NCBI GenBank assembly: GCA_958450865.1
Contig: CAUDNY010000004.1
Coordinates: 124,001-188,000 of the forward strand
Length of the DNA: 64,000 nt
Direction of reading: 5' to 3'
From: an uncultured Collinsella sp.
Lineage (GTDB): Bacteria; Actinomycetota; Coriobacteriia; Coriobacteriales; Coriobacteriaceae
The translations under genes were made by a program, and so were the position numbers. The notes under the pieces were generated by a model. That model did no database searches. It was not told where the DNA came from and saw only the letters and a list, made by a program, of their open reading frames with translations. Position 1 is the first letter of the stretch; the number at the start of each line of letters is the position of its first letter. Shown here in pieces: positions 10,125 to 18,092 of the stretch.

Positions 10125-10808
10125 ATGTCCGATTCGAGCGACAGTTCTAAGCCGCGACCCAAGACCGCGGCCGTTCCACACTACACCATGGGTGAGGAGA
10201 TCATGAACTCCGTCACCCATGGTGTCGGCTGCCTGCTGGGTATCGCGGGCCTGGTGCTCCTGATCGTATTCGCCGCCCTGCGCGGCGGAGGCCCGGCCCA
10301 CATGGCCGCGGCGATTGTCTATGGCGTCAGCATTATCCTCGAATACCTAGCCTCCACGCTCTACCACGCGATTCAGCCCGCGCGCGCCAAGCGCGTGTTT
10401 CGCATCATCGATCACAGCTGCATCTACCTGCTCATAGCCGGCAGCTATACGCCGTTTTGCCTCATCACGCTCGCAAACGACGGCGGCCCTGCGCTGTTCT
10501 TTGCCGTATGGGCCATCGCCATTATCGGCATCGCCCTCGAGTGCTTTTTGCGCGAGCGTCAACCGCACTGGGTAAGCGGCCTGGTCTACCTGCTGATGGG
10601 CTGGCTCGTTGTCTTTAAGCTGCCTGAACTTGTGGCGCTGCTCAACCCCGTGGCACTTGCCCTGCTCGCCGTCGGCGGCGTGTGCTACACCGCGGGCGTG
10701 CCGTTCTATATCGCCAAAAACGTGCGCTATCTGCACAGCGTGTTTCACCTGTGGGTGCTCGCCGGCAGCATCTTCCAGTTCATGGCGGTGATCCTCTTCG
10801 TAATCTAG
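10125..10808 (+). CDS. trhA: hemolysin III / TrhA family integral membrane protein
   Basis: The protein has 227 residues and seven hydrophobic helices from about residue 35 to the end. It has the PAQR-family landmarks: EIMNSVTHG near the start of the first helix, the Y(L)ASTLYHA motif, RIIDHSCIYLLIAGSYTPF, and HSVFHLWVLAGS near the C-terminus. These give the conserved serine, histidine and aspartate metal ligands. Family members are linked to membrane energy or lipid homeostasis, with hydrolase activity suspected. ATG 10125 follows GGAGG at 11 bases. TATAGT at 10084 may be the -10 box. Confidence 0.92.
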   Translation: MSDSSDSSKPRPKTAAVPHYTMGEEIMNSVTHGVGCLLGIAGLVLLIVFAALRGGGPAHMAAAIVYGVSIILEYLASTLYHAIQPARAKRVFRIIDHSCIYLLIAGSYTPFCLITLANDGGPALFFAVWAIAIIGIALECFLRERQPHWVSGLVYLLMGWLVVFKLPELVALLNPVALALLAVGGVCYTAGVPFYIAKNVRYLHSVFHLWVLAGSIFQFMAVILFVI

Positions 10809-10916
10809 CGACCACGCCAGCGCCCGTGCCCCCGTTCGGTCGCCAGTGCAATTGCCGTATCCGCCACCAACGTTTTAATCCGACGTCCCGAATCTTGGAG
10901 GTTCGAGAAACTCCCG

Positions 10917-12290
10917 ATGGACATAACCATCTCCCTTATCACCACCCTCGTTTTGACACTCATCAACGGCTACTTCTCTATGTCCGAGATGGCGCTCACC
11001 ACGGCCAAGCGCGCCGTGCTGGAACACGAGGCAGAGGAAGGCGACAAGCGCGCCGAGCGTGCCATTAAGCTGGCTGCCGACTCCGACCAGCTGCTCGCCA
11101 CCATCCAGGTCGCCATCACGCTCGTGGGCTTCGCCTCGTCCGCCGTCGCCTCGACGAGTCTGTCCGACCCGCTCGCCACGTGGCTCATGAGCTTTGGCAT
11201 CGCGCCGCTCTCCGCCATCGCGCGCGGCCTGGCGCCGGTCATCATCACCGTCGCGGTCGCCTTCGTCTCCATCGTGATTGGCGAGCTCGTGCCCAAGCGC
11301 ATTGGCCTGGCCAACGCCGAGGGCGTGTCAAAGCAGGTCGTGGGCCCGCTTTCCGTGTTCCAAAAGATTGCTCGTCCGCTCGTGTGGCTGACCGGCGCCT
11401 GCTCCGATGGCCTGGCCCGCATCCTGCGCATCAAGAGCGCCGACGACCGCCAAAACGTTTCGGAGGAAGAGATCAAGTACATGGTCTCGGAGCAGGACGA
11501 CCTGCTCGACGAGGAAAAGCGCATGATCCACGAGATCTTCGACCTGGGCGACACCGTTGCCCGCGAGGTCATGGTGCCGCGCGTGGACACCACCATGTGC
11601 GAGGACGACGAGACGGTCGCCGATGTGCTGTCCACCATGCGCCAGACCGGCTTTAGCCGCATCCCCGTCTATCACGAGGATCCCGACAACGTCGCCGGCA
11701 TCGCGCACATCAAGGACCTGATTCAGCCCGCGCTCGACGGCAAGGGCGACCAGCCCATCGCCGGCTTTTTGCGCGACGCCACCTTTGTGCCCGACACCAA
11801 GGACATCCTGCCGCTGCTGTCCGAGATGCAGACCTCGCACGACCAGATCGTGGTGGTCGTGGACGAGTACGGCGGCACGGCCGGCATCATCACCATCGAG
11901 GACATCGTCGAGGAGATCGTCGGCGAGATCGAGGACGAGTTCGACCCCGACAACAAGTATCTCACGCGCCTTTCGCGCCGCGAGTGGCTCGTTGATGGGC
12001 GTTTTTCGTGCGATGACGCGATTGAGCTTGGTTGGCCGCTCGAGGAAAGCGATGATTATGAGACCATCGCCGGCTGGATTTTGGAGCTTTGCGACTCGGT
12101 GCCCGACATCGGAGAGGTGTTTGAGGTTGCGGGGTACAAGTTTAAAGTGCAGTCGATGCGTGGCCAGCGCATCTCGCTCATTCGCGTGATCGCTCCGGCC
12201 GAAACCGATAAGAAGGATTCCGAGTCTTCGGTAGACGAGCCGACGACGTCGGGTGCGGGTTCCGCGAATCCGCACGACGGCGACGAGTAG
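10917..12290 (+). CDS. CNNM/CorC-family protein (DUF21, CBS pair, CorC/HlyC domain)
   Basis: The protein has 457 residues. A DUF21 (CNNM) membrane domain with four helices covers about 1-190 and includes LATIQVAITLVGFASSAVAS. Two CBS domains lie at about 210-330 with VMVPRVD and the EYGGTAGIITIEDIVEEIVGEI motif, and a CorC/HlyC C-terminal domain at about 345-425. CNNM/CorC proteins export or regulate Mg2+ (and Co2+), and the CBS pair binds ATP-Mg. GGAG lies 16 bases before the ATG, a long spacing. It is first in a run of four same-strand genes to 14429. The tail after residue 430 is acidic and likely disordered. Confidence 0.92.
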   Translation: MDITISLITTLVLTLINGYFSMSEMALTTAKRAVLEHEAEEGDKRAERAIKLAADSDQLLATIQVAITLVGFASSAVASTSLSDPLATWLMSFGIAPLSAIARGLAPVIITVAVAFVSIVIGELVPKRIGLANAEGVSKQVVGPLSVFQKIARPLVWLTGACSDGLARILRIKSADDRQNVSEEEIKYMVSEQDDLLDEEKRMIHEIFDLGDTVAREVMVPRVDTTMCEDDETVADVLSTMRQTGFSRIPVYHEDPDNVAGIAHIKDLIQPALDGKGDQPIAGFLRDATFVPDTKDILPLLSEMQTSHDQIVVVVDEYGGTAGIITIEDIVEEIVGEIEDEFDPDNKYLTRLSRREWLVDGRFSCDDAIELGWPLEESDDYETIAGWILELCDSVPDIGEVFEVAGYKFKVQSMRGQRISLIRVIAPAETDKKDSESSVDEPTTSGAGSANPHDGDE

Positions 12291-12314
12291 GACAAGGAAG
12301 AGTAGGGGAGAGTT

Positions 12315-13148
12315 ATGGCAGGCCTGTTCAACATCCTTAAGGTCACCGTCAGCGAGGACAAGATCTGCGCGCACGTGCTGGTGAACCCCGGCATGCCGCT
12401 CATGACCTCGGAGGATATCGAGGCTACGGCGCGCGTGTATTACCTGGTGCCGGCGATTGCCAAGCACCTGTGCCTGGGCGATTCTGGCCGCGAGTTCCAG
12501 GACTGCATGGGCCAGACCGAGCTTTGCCATCTGCTGGAGCATGTGACGGTCGAGCTCATGAACGAGACCGGGCTTGCCGGCAGCATCTCGTGCGGCCGCA
12601 CGCGCGTAAGCGAGCACGACGAGCGCGTTTTTGAGGTTGAGCTTTCGTGCCCCGACGACGCGCTGGCCATCGGTGCGCTGTCTTCGGCCACCTTTATGAT
12701 GGACTGGGCCTATCTGCACGCCGACCAGCCTGCCCCCGACGTGGAGGGCACGGTCGCGGGCCTGCGCAACCTGGTGCTGGGCATGCGCGCCGAGGCCGAG
12801 GGCAAGGATCCTCACGAGGCCGTCGCCGCTGCGAACGGCGAAGATGCTGCCGAGGACGAGGGCGCTGACGAGGGCGATGTGCCGGTCGACGCCGAGCCCG
12901 TTGCCGATGCGACCGCCGAGCCCGTTCCCACCGAGCCCCAAGGCGTCCCCAACTTTGACGACGAGCCCCAGGTGGCGATTGATACCGAGGGTGCGGTTGC
13001 CGAGAACCACGAGGCCTCCGCTGCCGTCTTTGGCGGTGCGGCGACGGTTCCGGCAGGACCTGCGCATGAGGGCGGCCTGCCGCTCGTGGACGGCGCCGGC
13101 GAGGACCCGGGTGCCACGGTGGCCATGCCGGCTATGCCCCAGGAGTAG
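12315..13148 (+). CDS. free-standing protein resembling the N-terminal domain of cyanophycin synthetase
   Basis: The protein has 277 residues. Residues 1-160 match, by eye, the segment before the ATP-grasp domain of CphA. HLLEHVTVELMNETG followed by CGRTR resembles the CphA segment GHIVEHIALELQELAGM followed by FGRTR, and the succeeding VFEVELSC and LRNL positions also fit. The upstream LVPAIAKHLCLG corresponds to the LPSLVEHFCSRG region. No ATP-grasp or Mur ligase domain follows. Instead residues about 165-277 are an acidic, proline- and alanine-rich tail, probably disordered. It sits 24 bases after the CorC-like gene with GGGGAGAG before ATG. In CphA this domain binds polymer ends; here the partner is unknown. 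Confidence 0.6.
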   Translation: MAGLFNILKVTVSEDKICAHVLVNPGMPLMTSEDIEATARVYYLVPAIAKHLCLGDSGREFQDCMGQTELCHLLEHVTVELMNETGLAGSISCGRTRVSEHDERVFEVELSCPDDALAIGALSSATFMMDWAYLHADQPAPDVEGTVAGLRNLVLGMRAEAEGKDPHEAVAAANGEDAAEDEGADEGDVPVDAEPVADATAEPVPTEPQGVPNFDDEPQVAIDTEGAVAENHEASAAVFGGAATVPAGPAHEGGLPLVDGAGEDPGATVAMPAMPQE

Positions 13149-13284
13149 GCCTACGCGTTTATCACCATCACGTACCTGCGCCTTTGCCGTACGCAGATGA
13201 GCGGAGCGGCAAGTGATGCGCTGCGGGTATAATGGACAGCATTCAAACGGTGGGCACCGACGTGCCCGCAGGAGAGGAATGATC

Positions 13285-13674
13285 ATGGGTAAGACTTTCA
13301 GCTTTGTCTCCGGCGCACTTTTTGGTGCCGCTGCCGGCGCTATTGTCGGCGTTGCTCTGGCCCCGCGCTCGGGCGCCGAGACCCGCGCCATGGCTGCCGA
13401 TATCGCCAACGACGCCTGGGACAATATGCGCGACACCTACGAGCACAGCGCCGAGGAGGCCCGTGCTGCGGTGAATGACTTTGGCCCGATGGTCGACGCC
13501 AAGACCGACGACCTGCGCGCCAAGGTCGACCTGGCCCGCGAGCGCATGGACCAGCTGCGCGAGCAGCTCAACGACGCCATTTCGGGCGGCAACGTGACGC
13601 CTGCCGCCGACGTCGTGGTCGAGAACGCCGTCGAGGCTGATACCGAGGCTGCGGAGCCCTCGACCGAGGCATAA
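13285..13674 (+). CDS. YtxH-like small membrane protein
   Basis: The protein has 129 residues. An N-terminal glycine- and alanine-rich helix (FSFVSGALFGAAAGAIVGVA) is followed by LAPRSGAETR, the YtxH signature, then a long amphipathic helical region with likely coiled coil at about 45-95 and an acidic tail. YtxH proteins are small, stress-associated membrane proteins of unclear function. AGGAG ten bases before ATG 13285 favours it over the ATG six bases upstream. The stop overlaps the next start by one base (TAATG), so it is coupled to the PRC-barrel gene. Confidence 0.8.
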   Translation: MGKTFSFVSGALFGAAAGAIVGVALAPRSGAETRAMAADIANDAWDNMRDTYEHSAEEARAAVNDFGPMVDAKTDDLRAKVDLARERMDQLREQLNDAISGGNVTPAADVVVENAVEADTEAAEPSTEA

Positions 13675-14429
13675 TGCGCGCCGGGGATTTTGTCGGCGCC
13701 AAGATCTATCGCAAGCCTACCGAGGACAAGCGCACCAAAAAGGACGGCACGCCGCGCAGCCCTAAAAAGCTCGGAAAGATTCACTTTCCGGTCTTTACCC
13801 CGGGCGGTACGCGCGTGGTCGGCTTTATGGTCCGCCAGTCCGATATCGCGGGCATGATCGAGCGTCCCGACCGATTCGTAGCGCTCGACGCCATTGGTGT
13901 CTACGAGGGCGCCATTGCGGTCGATGACGTCAAGGACACGTACGATGCCGCCGCCGCCAAGCGCCTCGACATCAACCTGGACGATTGCATCATCTGGGTC
14001 GGTATGGACGTGCGCACGGAATCGGGCGACGTCGTGGGCTATTGCTCGGATGTGGAGTTCAAGCCGCGTTCGGGCATCGTGCAGGCATTCTATGTGACCG
14101 CCGGTGCTGCTTCGAGTGTTTTGGTTGGTGACACGCAGGTGCCGCCGACGATGCTGCGCGGCTATGAGAACGGCGCGATGGTCGTCTCGGACGAGGTCAA
14201 GTCGCTCGGGTATTCGGGCGGTGCGGCTGCCAAGGCCGCCGAGGCCAGCGTCGTGGTGGGCGACAAGGTCAAAAAGGGCGCCAAGGTGCTCGACGACAAG
14301 GGATCGGTTGCCGTGGACAAGGGCAGTCGCGCACTGGGCAAGCAGCTTGGCAAGACGCGCGGCATGTTCAAGGCCTTTAAGGATGAATACCGAAAGGCGA
14401 GCGGAGGCTCGTCAAAAGCTACAAAATAG
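13674..14429 (+). CDS. PRC-barrel domain protein
   Basis: The protein has 251 residues. The first 60 residues form a PRC-barrel-like unit (DFVGAKIYRKP, then VVGFMVRQSDIAG), and a second one lies at about 105-150 (DCIIWVGMDVRTESGDVVGYCSDVEF). A basic, helical C-terminus rich in KGAKVLDDKG-type repeats follows. PRC-barrels bind RNA or tether proteins in ribosome, photosystem and stress contexts. It is translationally coupled to the YtxH-like gene; the pair may act together at the membrane. The function is otherwise unknown. Confidence 0.72.
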   Translation: MRAGDFVGAKIYRKPTEDKRTKKDGTPRSPKKLGKIHFPVFTPGGTRVVGFMVRQSDIAGMIERPDRFVALDAIGVYEGAIAVDDVKDTYDAAAAKRLDINLDDCIIWVGMDVRTESGDVVGYCSDVEFKPRSGIVQAFYVTAGAASSVLVGDTQVPPTMLRGYENGAMVVSDEVKSLGYSGGAAAKAAEASVVVGDKVKKGAKVLDDKGSVAVDKGSRALGKQLGKTRGMFKAFKDEYRKASGGSSKATK

Positions 14430-14450
14430 CGACGTACCAAATGATGGGAG

Positions 14451-14480
14451 GCAAGCCGGAGACCTGTTGCTCCGGCTTGC
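14451..14480 (+). terminator. hairpin after the PRC-barrel gene
   Basis: GCAAGCCGGAG and CTCCGGCTTGC pair perfectly around an eight-base loop. Only a weak T-rich stretch (TGTGTTT) follows, so it may attenuate rather than fully stop transcription into the deacetylase gene that starts 21 bases later. Confidence 0.55.
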
Positions 14481-14501
14481 TGTGTTTATGGGGGAGGGCA
14501 C

Positions 14502-15908
14502 ATGCGCCAAAACGGATCCAACTTAAACGGGCGTTCGGGTGCACGTCCGACGGCGCGCCGCGACCTGGGGCAGCTGCCCAGCGGTCAGCGCAAGCGTCAC
14601 CGTAAGCCCGGCGCGATGTACCTCAACCATAGCCGCGGCTTTAGCGATCGCAGCGCGCGCATCGGCAACAGCCGCACACCCCGTCGTTCGTCTCGCCTGC
14701 CCTATGCGCTCATCGCCGTGGGTTGCGCGCTCGTGCTGTTTATCGCTGCCGTCGTGGGCTACGTCAACCGCAGCGTGGACGTGGAGCTCAACGGCCAGAA
14801 GACCGCGGTGCGCGTGGGCTCTACGCTGCAGAATCTCATCGACGAACAGGATTTGACTGACACTTACGACGCAGGCGACCTGCTGGCCGTCGATGACAGT
14901 GTGCTCAAGCGCCATGGAGGCGAAAAGCTGTCGGTGAAGGTCGACGGCAAGCGCGTGAAGCAGGGCAAATGGGATAGCCGCGAACTCGAGGGTGGCGAGA
15001 AGGTGACGGTCAAGGATGGCCGTAACACCTACGAGAAACACGAGGTTCAGGCTACGGTTATCGAGCCCAAGCTCAAGGTCGAGGGCACGGGCGCTATCGA
15101 GTATGTGCAGACGTGGGGTGTCCAGGGCCGCTCCGAGGTGTGGGTTGGTGAGCAGTCGGGCAAGACGCAGGATCGCGGCGAGGTTGTGCCCGCCACCGAT
15201 TGCGTTGTTGCGTGCGCCAGCGTGGCGCCCAAGGGCAACAAAAAGTACGTGGCGCTGACGTTTGACGAGGGTCCGAGCGGCGCCACCAAACAGATCTTGC
15301 AGGTGCTCAAGGAAAAGGGCGTCACCGCGACGTTCTTCCTTTCGGGCGATGCGGCCGAGGCCTCGCCTGCCACGGCCAAGGCGATTGTCGACGCCGGGTG
15401 CGAGATCGGATCCAACAGCTACAGCGACGATTCGCTCAAGGGTCAGGACCGTGAGGCGGTACGCGAACAGATCACGAAAGGCACCGATGCGATTAAGTCG
15501 GCGACCGGCGTGAAGACGATGCTGCTGCGTGCTCCCTACGCTGCCTTTGACGAGCAAAACTGGATTGATGCGATGGACCTGGTCTCCGCCGTGGTCTCGT
15601 GGAATATTGACTCGGGCGACTGGCTGCTCAACGGTGCCGACGAGCAGGTCTCGACGGTGCTCGATTCGGTGACGCCGGGCAATATCGTGCTGCTCACCGA
15701 TAGAGACGAATGCGCCGAGCAGACGCTCGAGGCGCTGCCGCAGATTATCGACGGCCTCATTGCCGACGGCTACAAGATCGTGACGCTCAGCGACCTGGTC
15801 AAGACGGACACGTCGCTGAGCAAAAAGCTCACCTCGCTGACGAAGGTCACCATGCCCAAGGACGCCGTGTTCCCCCAGCTTGCCGAGGACGACGACACCA
15901 CGGAGTAG
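14502..15908 (+). CDS. membrane-anchored polysaccharide deacetylase-like protein with altered metal site
   Basis: The protein has 468 residues. It has a basic cytoplasmic start, a membrane helix at about 66-88, then an extracellular DUF348/G5-like region at about 92-245 (VDVELNGQKTAVRVGSTLQN). A NodB-type domain follows from about 250 to 440. The usual TFDDGP motif is TFDEGP at 253-258. The usual GNHTYSH zinc motif is GSNSYSD at 303-309, so both histidine ligands are replaced (by Asn305 and Asp309). RAPYAAFD keeps the arginine motif. Activity on peptidoglycan N-acetyl groups is therefore doubtful; a binding role or a different metal is possible. GGGGGAGG precedes the ATG. Confidence 0.82.
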   Translation: MRQNGSNLNGRSGARPTARRDLGQLPSGQRKRHRKPGAMYLNHSRGFSDRSARIGNSRTPRRSSRLPYALIAVGCALVLFIAAVVGYVNRSVDVELNGQKTAVRVGSTLQNLIDEQDLTDTYDAGDLLAVDDSVLKRHGGEKLSVKVDGKRVKQGKWDSRELEGGEKVTVKDGRNTYEKHEVQATVIEPKLKVEGTGAIEYVQTWGVQGRSEVWVGEQSGKTQDRGEVVPATDCVVACASVAPKGNKKYVALTFDEGPSGATKQILQVLKEKGVTATFFLSGDAAEASPATAKAIVDAGCEIGSNSYSDDSLKGQDREAVREQITKGTDAIKSATGVKTMLLRAPYAAFDEQNWIDAMDLVSAVVSWNIDSGDWLLNGADEQVSTVLDSVTPGNIVLLTDRDECAEQTLEALPQIIDGLIADGYKIVTLSDLVKTDTSLSKKLTSLTKVTMPKDAVFPQLAEDDDTTE

Positions 15909-15947
15909 TCATTGGGTAGTCATTTAAGAACGTCCCCAATGACTATG
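15906..15947. repeat. GGGGAC-core repeat overlapping the deacetylase stop codon
   Basis: TAGTCATTGGG is followed by TAGTCATTTAAGAACG and then TCCCCAATGACTA, an inverted arrangement of the family seen at 3646 and 7353. The first TAG is the stop codon of the deacetylase gene. Confidence 0.75.
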
Positions 15948-16034
15948 TCACGGATGCGTCAGTGTTTGGTATGCCTGCAATGTGCAGCGCATAAATTCGA
16001 TGCCGCAGGGCGATGCTGATGCTATAGTTACTGC

Positions 16035-16239
16035 GGTTAATGAGGGTCAAGAGAAAGGTTACAGGTGAAATCCAAACCTCGACCATACAGTCGATGACCC
16101 CATGCAGGTGCTTTTTGCGCATGCACGGGGTGTAAGCGTCGAGCGGCGTGCCGCCCGCGCATGCGTATACATATCCAGAAGCCCACGGAGCGTGCGCCAT
16201 CACGGCCGCAGCCCGAAGGAATAATGATGGGGAGCACCA
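16035..16239 (+). promoter_or_regulatory. foldable leader before the divalent-metal operon
   Basis: The gap from 15909 to 16239 holds a repeat and then about 200 bases without a gene. Several stems can be drawn: TCGA (16077-16080) with TCGA (16091-16094); ACCCC with GGGGT enclosing a TGCA-rich stem at about 16096-16130; and a GCGTCGAGCGGCG segment that can pair back with CGTCGA-type sequence or form its own hairpin with GCCGCC. GGGGAG precedes the TTG start. Placement ahead of metal transporters suggests a regulatory leader, but I cannot match it to a known riboswitch class. Confidence 0.35.
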
Positions 16240-18084
16240 TTGAATTATCTGAGTGAGATGCTCAAGTTGCCGGTCTTGGACGTCGATGGCGAAAAGCTCG
16301 GCGTAGTGAACGATTTTGGCATTGCCACCGGCGAAGTTTTTCCGCACGTGACGTCGCTCGCGTTCCGCGGACCCGGCAAGACGCCGTTTATGATCAGCTG
16401 GCGCAAATGGGTCGACCGTATCGACGAGACGGGTGTACACCTTAAGACGTCGGCCACCGAAATCCGTTTTTCGTACCTGCAGCCGACCGAACTCTTGCTT
16501 GCCCGCGACGTGCTCAACAAGCAGATTGTCGACACGCAGGGCATGAAGGTCGTGCGCGTAAACGACATCAAGTTTTCCATGTCGGGCGAAAACCAGCTGC
16601 GCCTGCTGGGCGCCGAAGTGGGCGCCCGCGGTCTGCTGCGCGCGATCAGCCCCGCACTCGAGCATATCGTCGAGGGCTTTATGAAGCACCTGGGCAAGCC
16701 GCTCAGTGAGGACATTATCGCCTGGTCTTACATGGACCTGCTCGATCGCTCGACTAAGAACATCCAGCTCTCGGTGTCGCACAAGACGCTTGGCGAGCTG
16801 CACCCTGCCGACATTGCCGACATCATCGAGCAGCTCGACCCGCGCCTGCGTGCGCAGGTGTTTGCACAGCTCGATACTGCCCAGGCCGCCGAGGCCATCT
16901 CGGAGTTCGATGACGACGAGCTTATGACCGAGATGCTCGAGGGCCTGTCCGACACGGACGCATCGTCGATGCTGGCCATGATGGACCCGGACGACGCCGC
17001 CGACCTGATCGACGAGCTCGATTACGAGAAGGCCGAGAAGCTCCTGCGCCTGATGGGCGTCAAGGAGGAGAAGGCGATTCGTAACCTGCTGGGGTATGAG
17101 GACAACACCGCCGGCCGCATCATGACCTCGGAGTTTGTCTCGCTGCCCGCCACGGCGACGGTCGGCGATGCCATCGAGGCGATTCGCAAACTCGATGAGG
17201 ACTTCGAGAGTGTCTATTACGTCTATACCGAGGATCCGAGCGGCATGCTGACCGGCGTGCTTTCGCTGCGCACGCTGATCGTAGCCGACCGCGACGCCAC
17301 GCTGGGTCAGCTGGCCTATCGCGACCTGGTCTATGTGTCGCCCGACGAGGACCAGGAAGACGTGACGGACGAGATGACCAAGTACGACCTGGTTGCCATC
17401 CCTGTCTGCGACGAGAACCGTCATATCCTGGGTATCGTGACCTTCGACGACGCCATGGACGTTATCGCCGAGGAGCATCAGGAGGACCTGCAGATCGCCG
17501 GTGTCGGCTCGGGCGATAGCGCGTCGGACGACTCGACGAACGTGCTCAGCTGGTTCGTGCATCGCCAGTACTGGGTTGTTGTATGGGGCATCGCGTCGTG
17601 CATCATGGCGACCGTGCTGGGAACGGCGCTCGGCTCCGCGCATCTGGTGGTGTTCCCCATGTGCGCCATGCCGCTCGTGCTGCTGGCGGCCTCGCGCATG
17701 GTGTCGTTCGTCAAGAACTACTTCCTCGAGTACGACGGCCACGACGACGAGCCCAAACCGTACCTGGGATTCTTCTTCCAGAGCACGGGTATGGGCCTGA
17801 TCCTTTCGCTCGTGACCTACCTGTGCGCCCAGCTGGTGCGCACCGCCGCGTTCCCCGATGCGCCCATGTTTGAGGAGCAACTCTTTACCGGGTGCTTTAA
17901 TATCGCTGCCATCATTTGCCTGGTTGGCAACATGAGCGCCGTGATTTACCTGATGGTGCTGTTCTGGCGTGACGAGCATGACCTCAACACGTCGGGCACC
18001 GCCATGAACGTTATTGCCGTCATGATCTCGTGCGTAGCGTACTGCGCCGCTGCGGTGCTGCTCACCATGTCGGTCATTGGTTAG
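16240..18084 (+). CDS. MgtE-N/CBS-domain membrane protein, probable metal-sensing partner
   Basis: The protein has 614 residues. Two PRC-barrel-like units lie at about 1-60 and 85-140, an MgtE-N superhelical domain with DxxD-type repeats (LHPADIADIIEQL, DDAADLIDELDYEKA) at about 185-295, and a CBS pair (RIMTSEFVSLP, GIVTFDDAMDVI) at about 300-420. Five hydrophobic helices run from about 440 to the end. The membrane part lacks the MgtE channel motifs, such as the RxPWL entry and GGNxG segments, so this is probably a regulator and not a channel. The start is TTG with GGGGAG five bases upstream. The NRAMP-like gene follows after 8 bases. Confidence 0.83.
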   Translation: MNYLSEMLKLPVLDVDGEKLGVVNDFGIATGEVFPHVTSLAFRGPGKTPFMISWRKWVDRIDETGVHLKTSATEIRFSYLQPTELLLARDVLNKQIVDTQGMKVVRVNDIKFSMSGENQLRLLGAEVGARGLLRAISPALEHIVEGFMKHLGKPLSEDIIAWSYMDLLDRSTKNIQLSVSHKTLGELHPADIADIIEQLDPRLRAQVFAQLDTAQAAEAISEFDDDELMTEMLEGLSDTDASSMLAMMDPDDAADLIDELDYEKAEKLLRLMGVKEEKAIRNLLGYEDNTAGRIMTSEFVSLPATATVGDAIEAIRKLDEDFESVYYVYTEDPSGMLTGVLSLRTLIVADRDATLGQLAYRDLVYVSPDEDQEDVTDEMTKYDLVAIPVCDENRHILGIVTFDDAMDVIAEEHQEDLQIAGVGSGDSASDDSTNVLSWFVHRQYWVVVWGIASCIMATVLGTALGSAHLVVFPMCAMPLVLLAASRMVSFVKNYFLEYDGHDDEPKPYLGFFFQSTGMGLILSLVTYLCAQLVRTAAFPDAPMFEEQLFTGCFNIAAIICLVGNMSAVIYLMVLFWRDEHDLNTSGTAMNVIAVMISCVAYCAAAVLLTMSVIG

Positions 18085-18092
18085 GTGGTCGC

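Noticed and set aside
16035..16239. M-box or Mn2+ riboswitch
   Set aside because: A CATACAGT string recalls the M-box, but the conserved GGTGAGGCTCC and GCTAAAGCTCTACG blocks are absent or misplaced, so I list it only as a structured leader.
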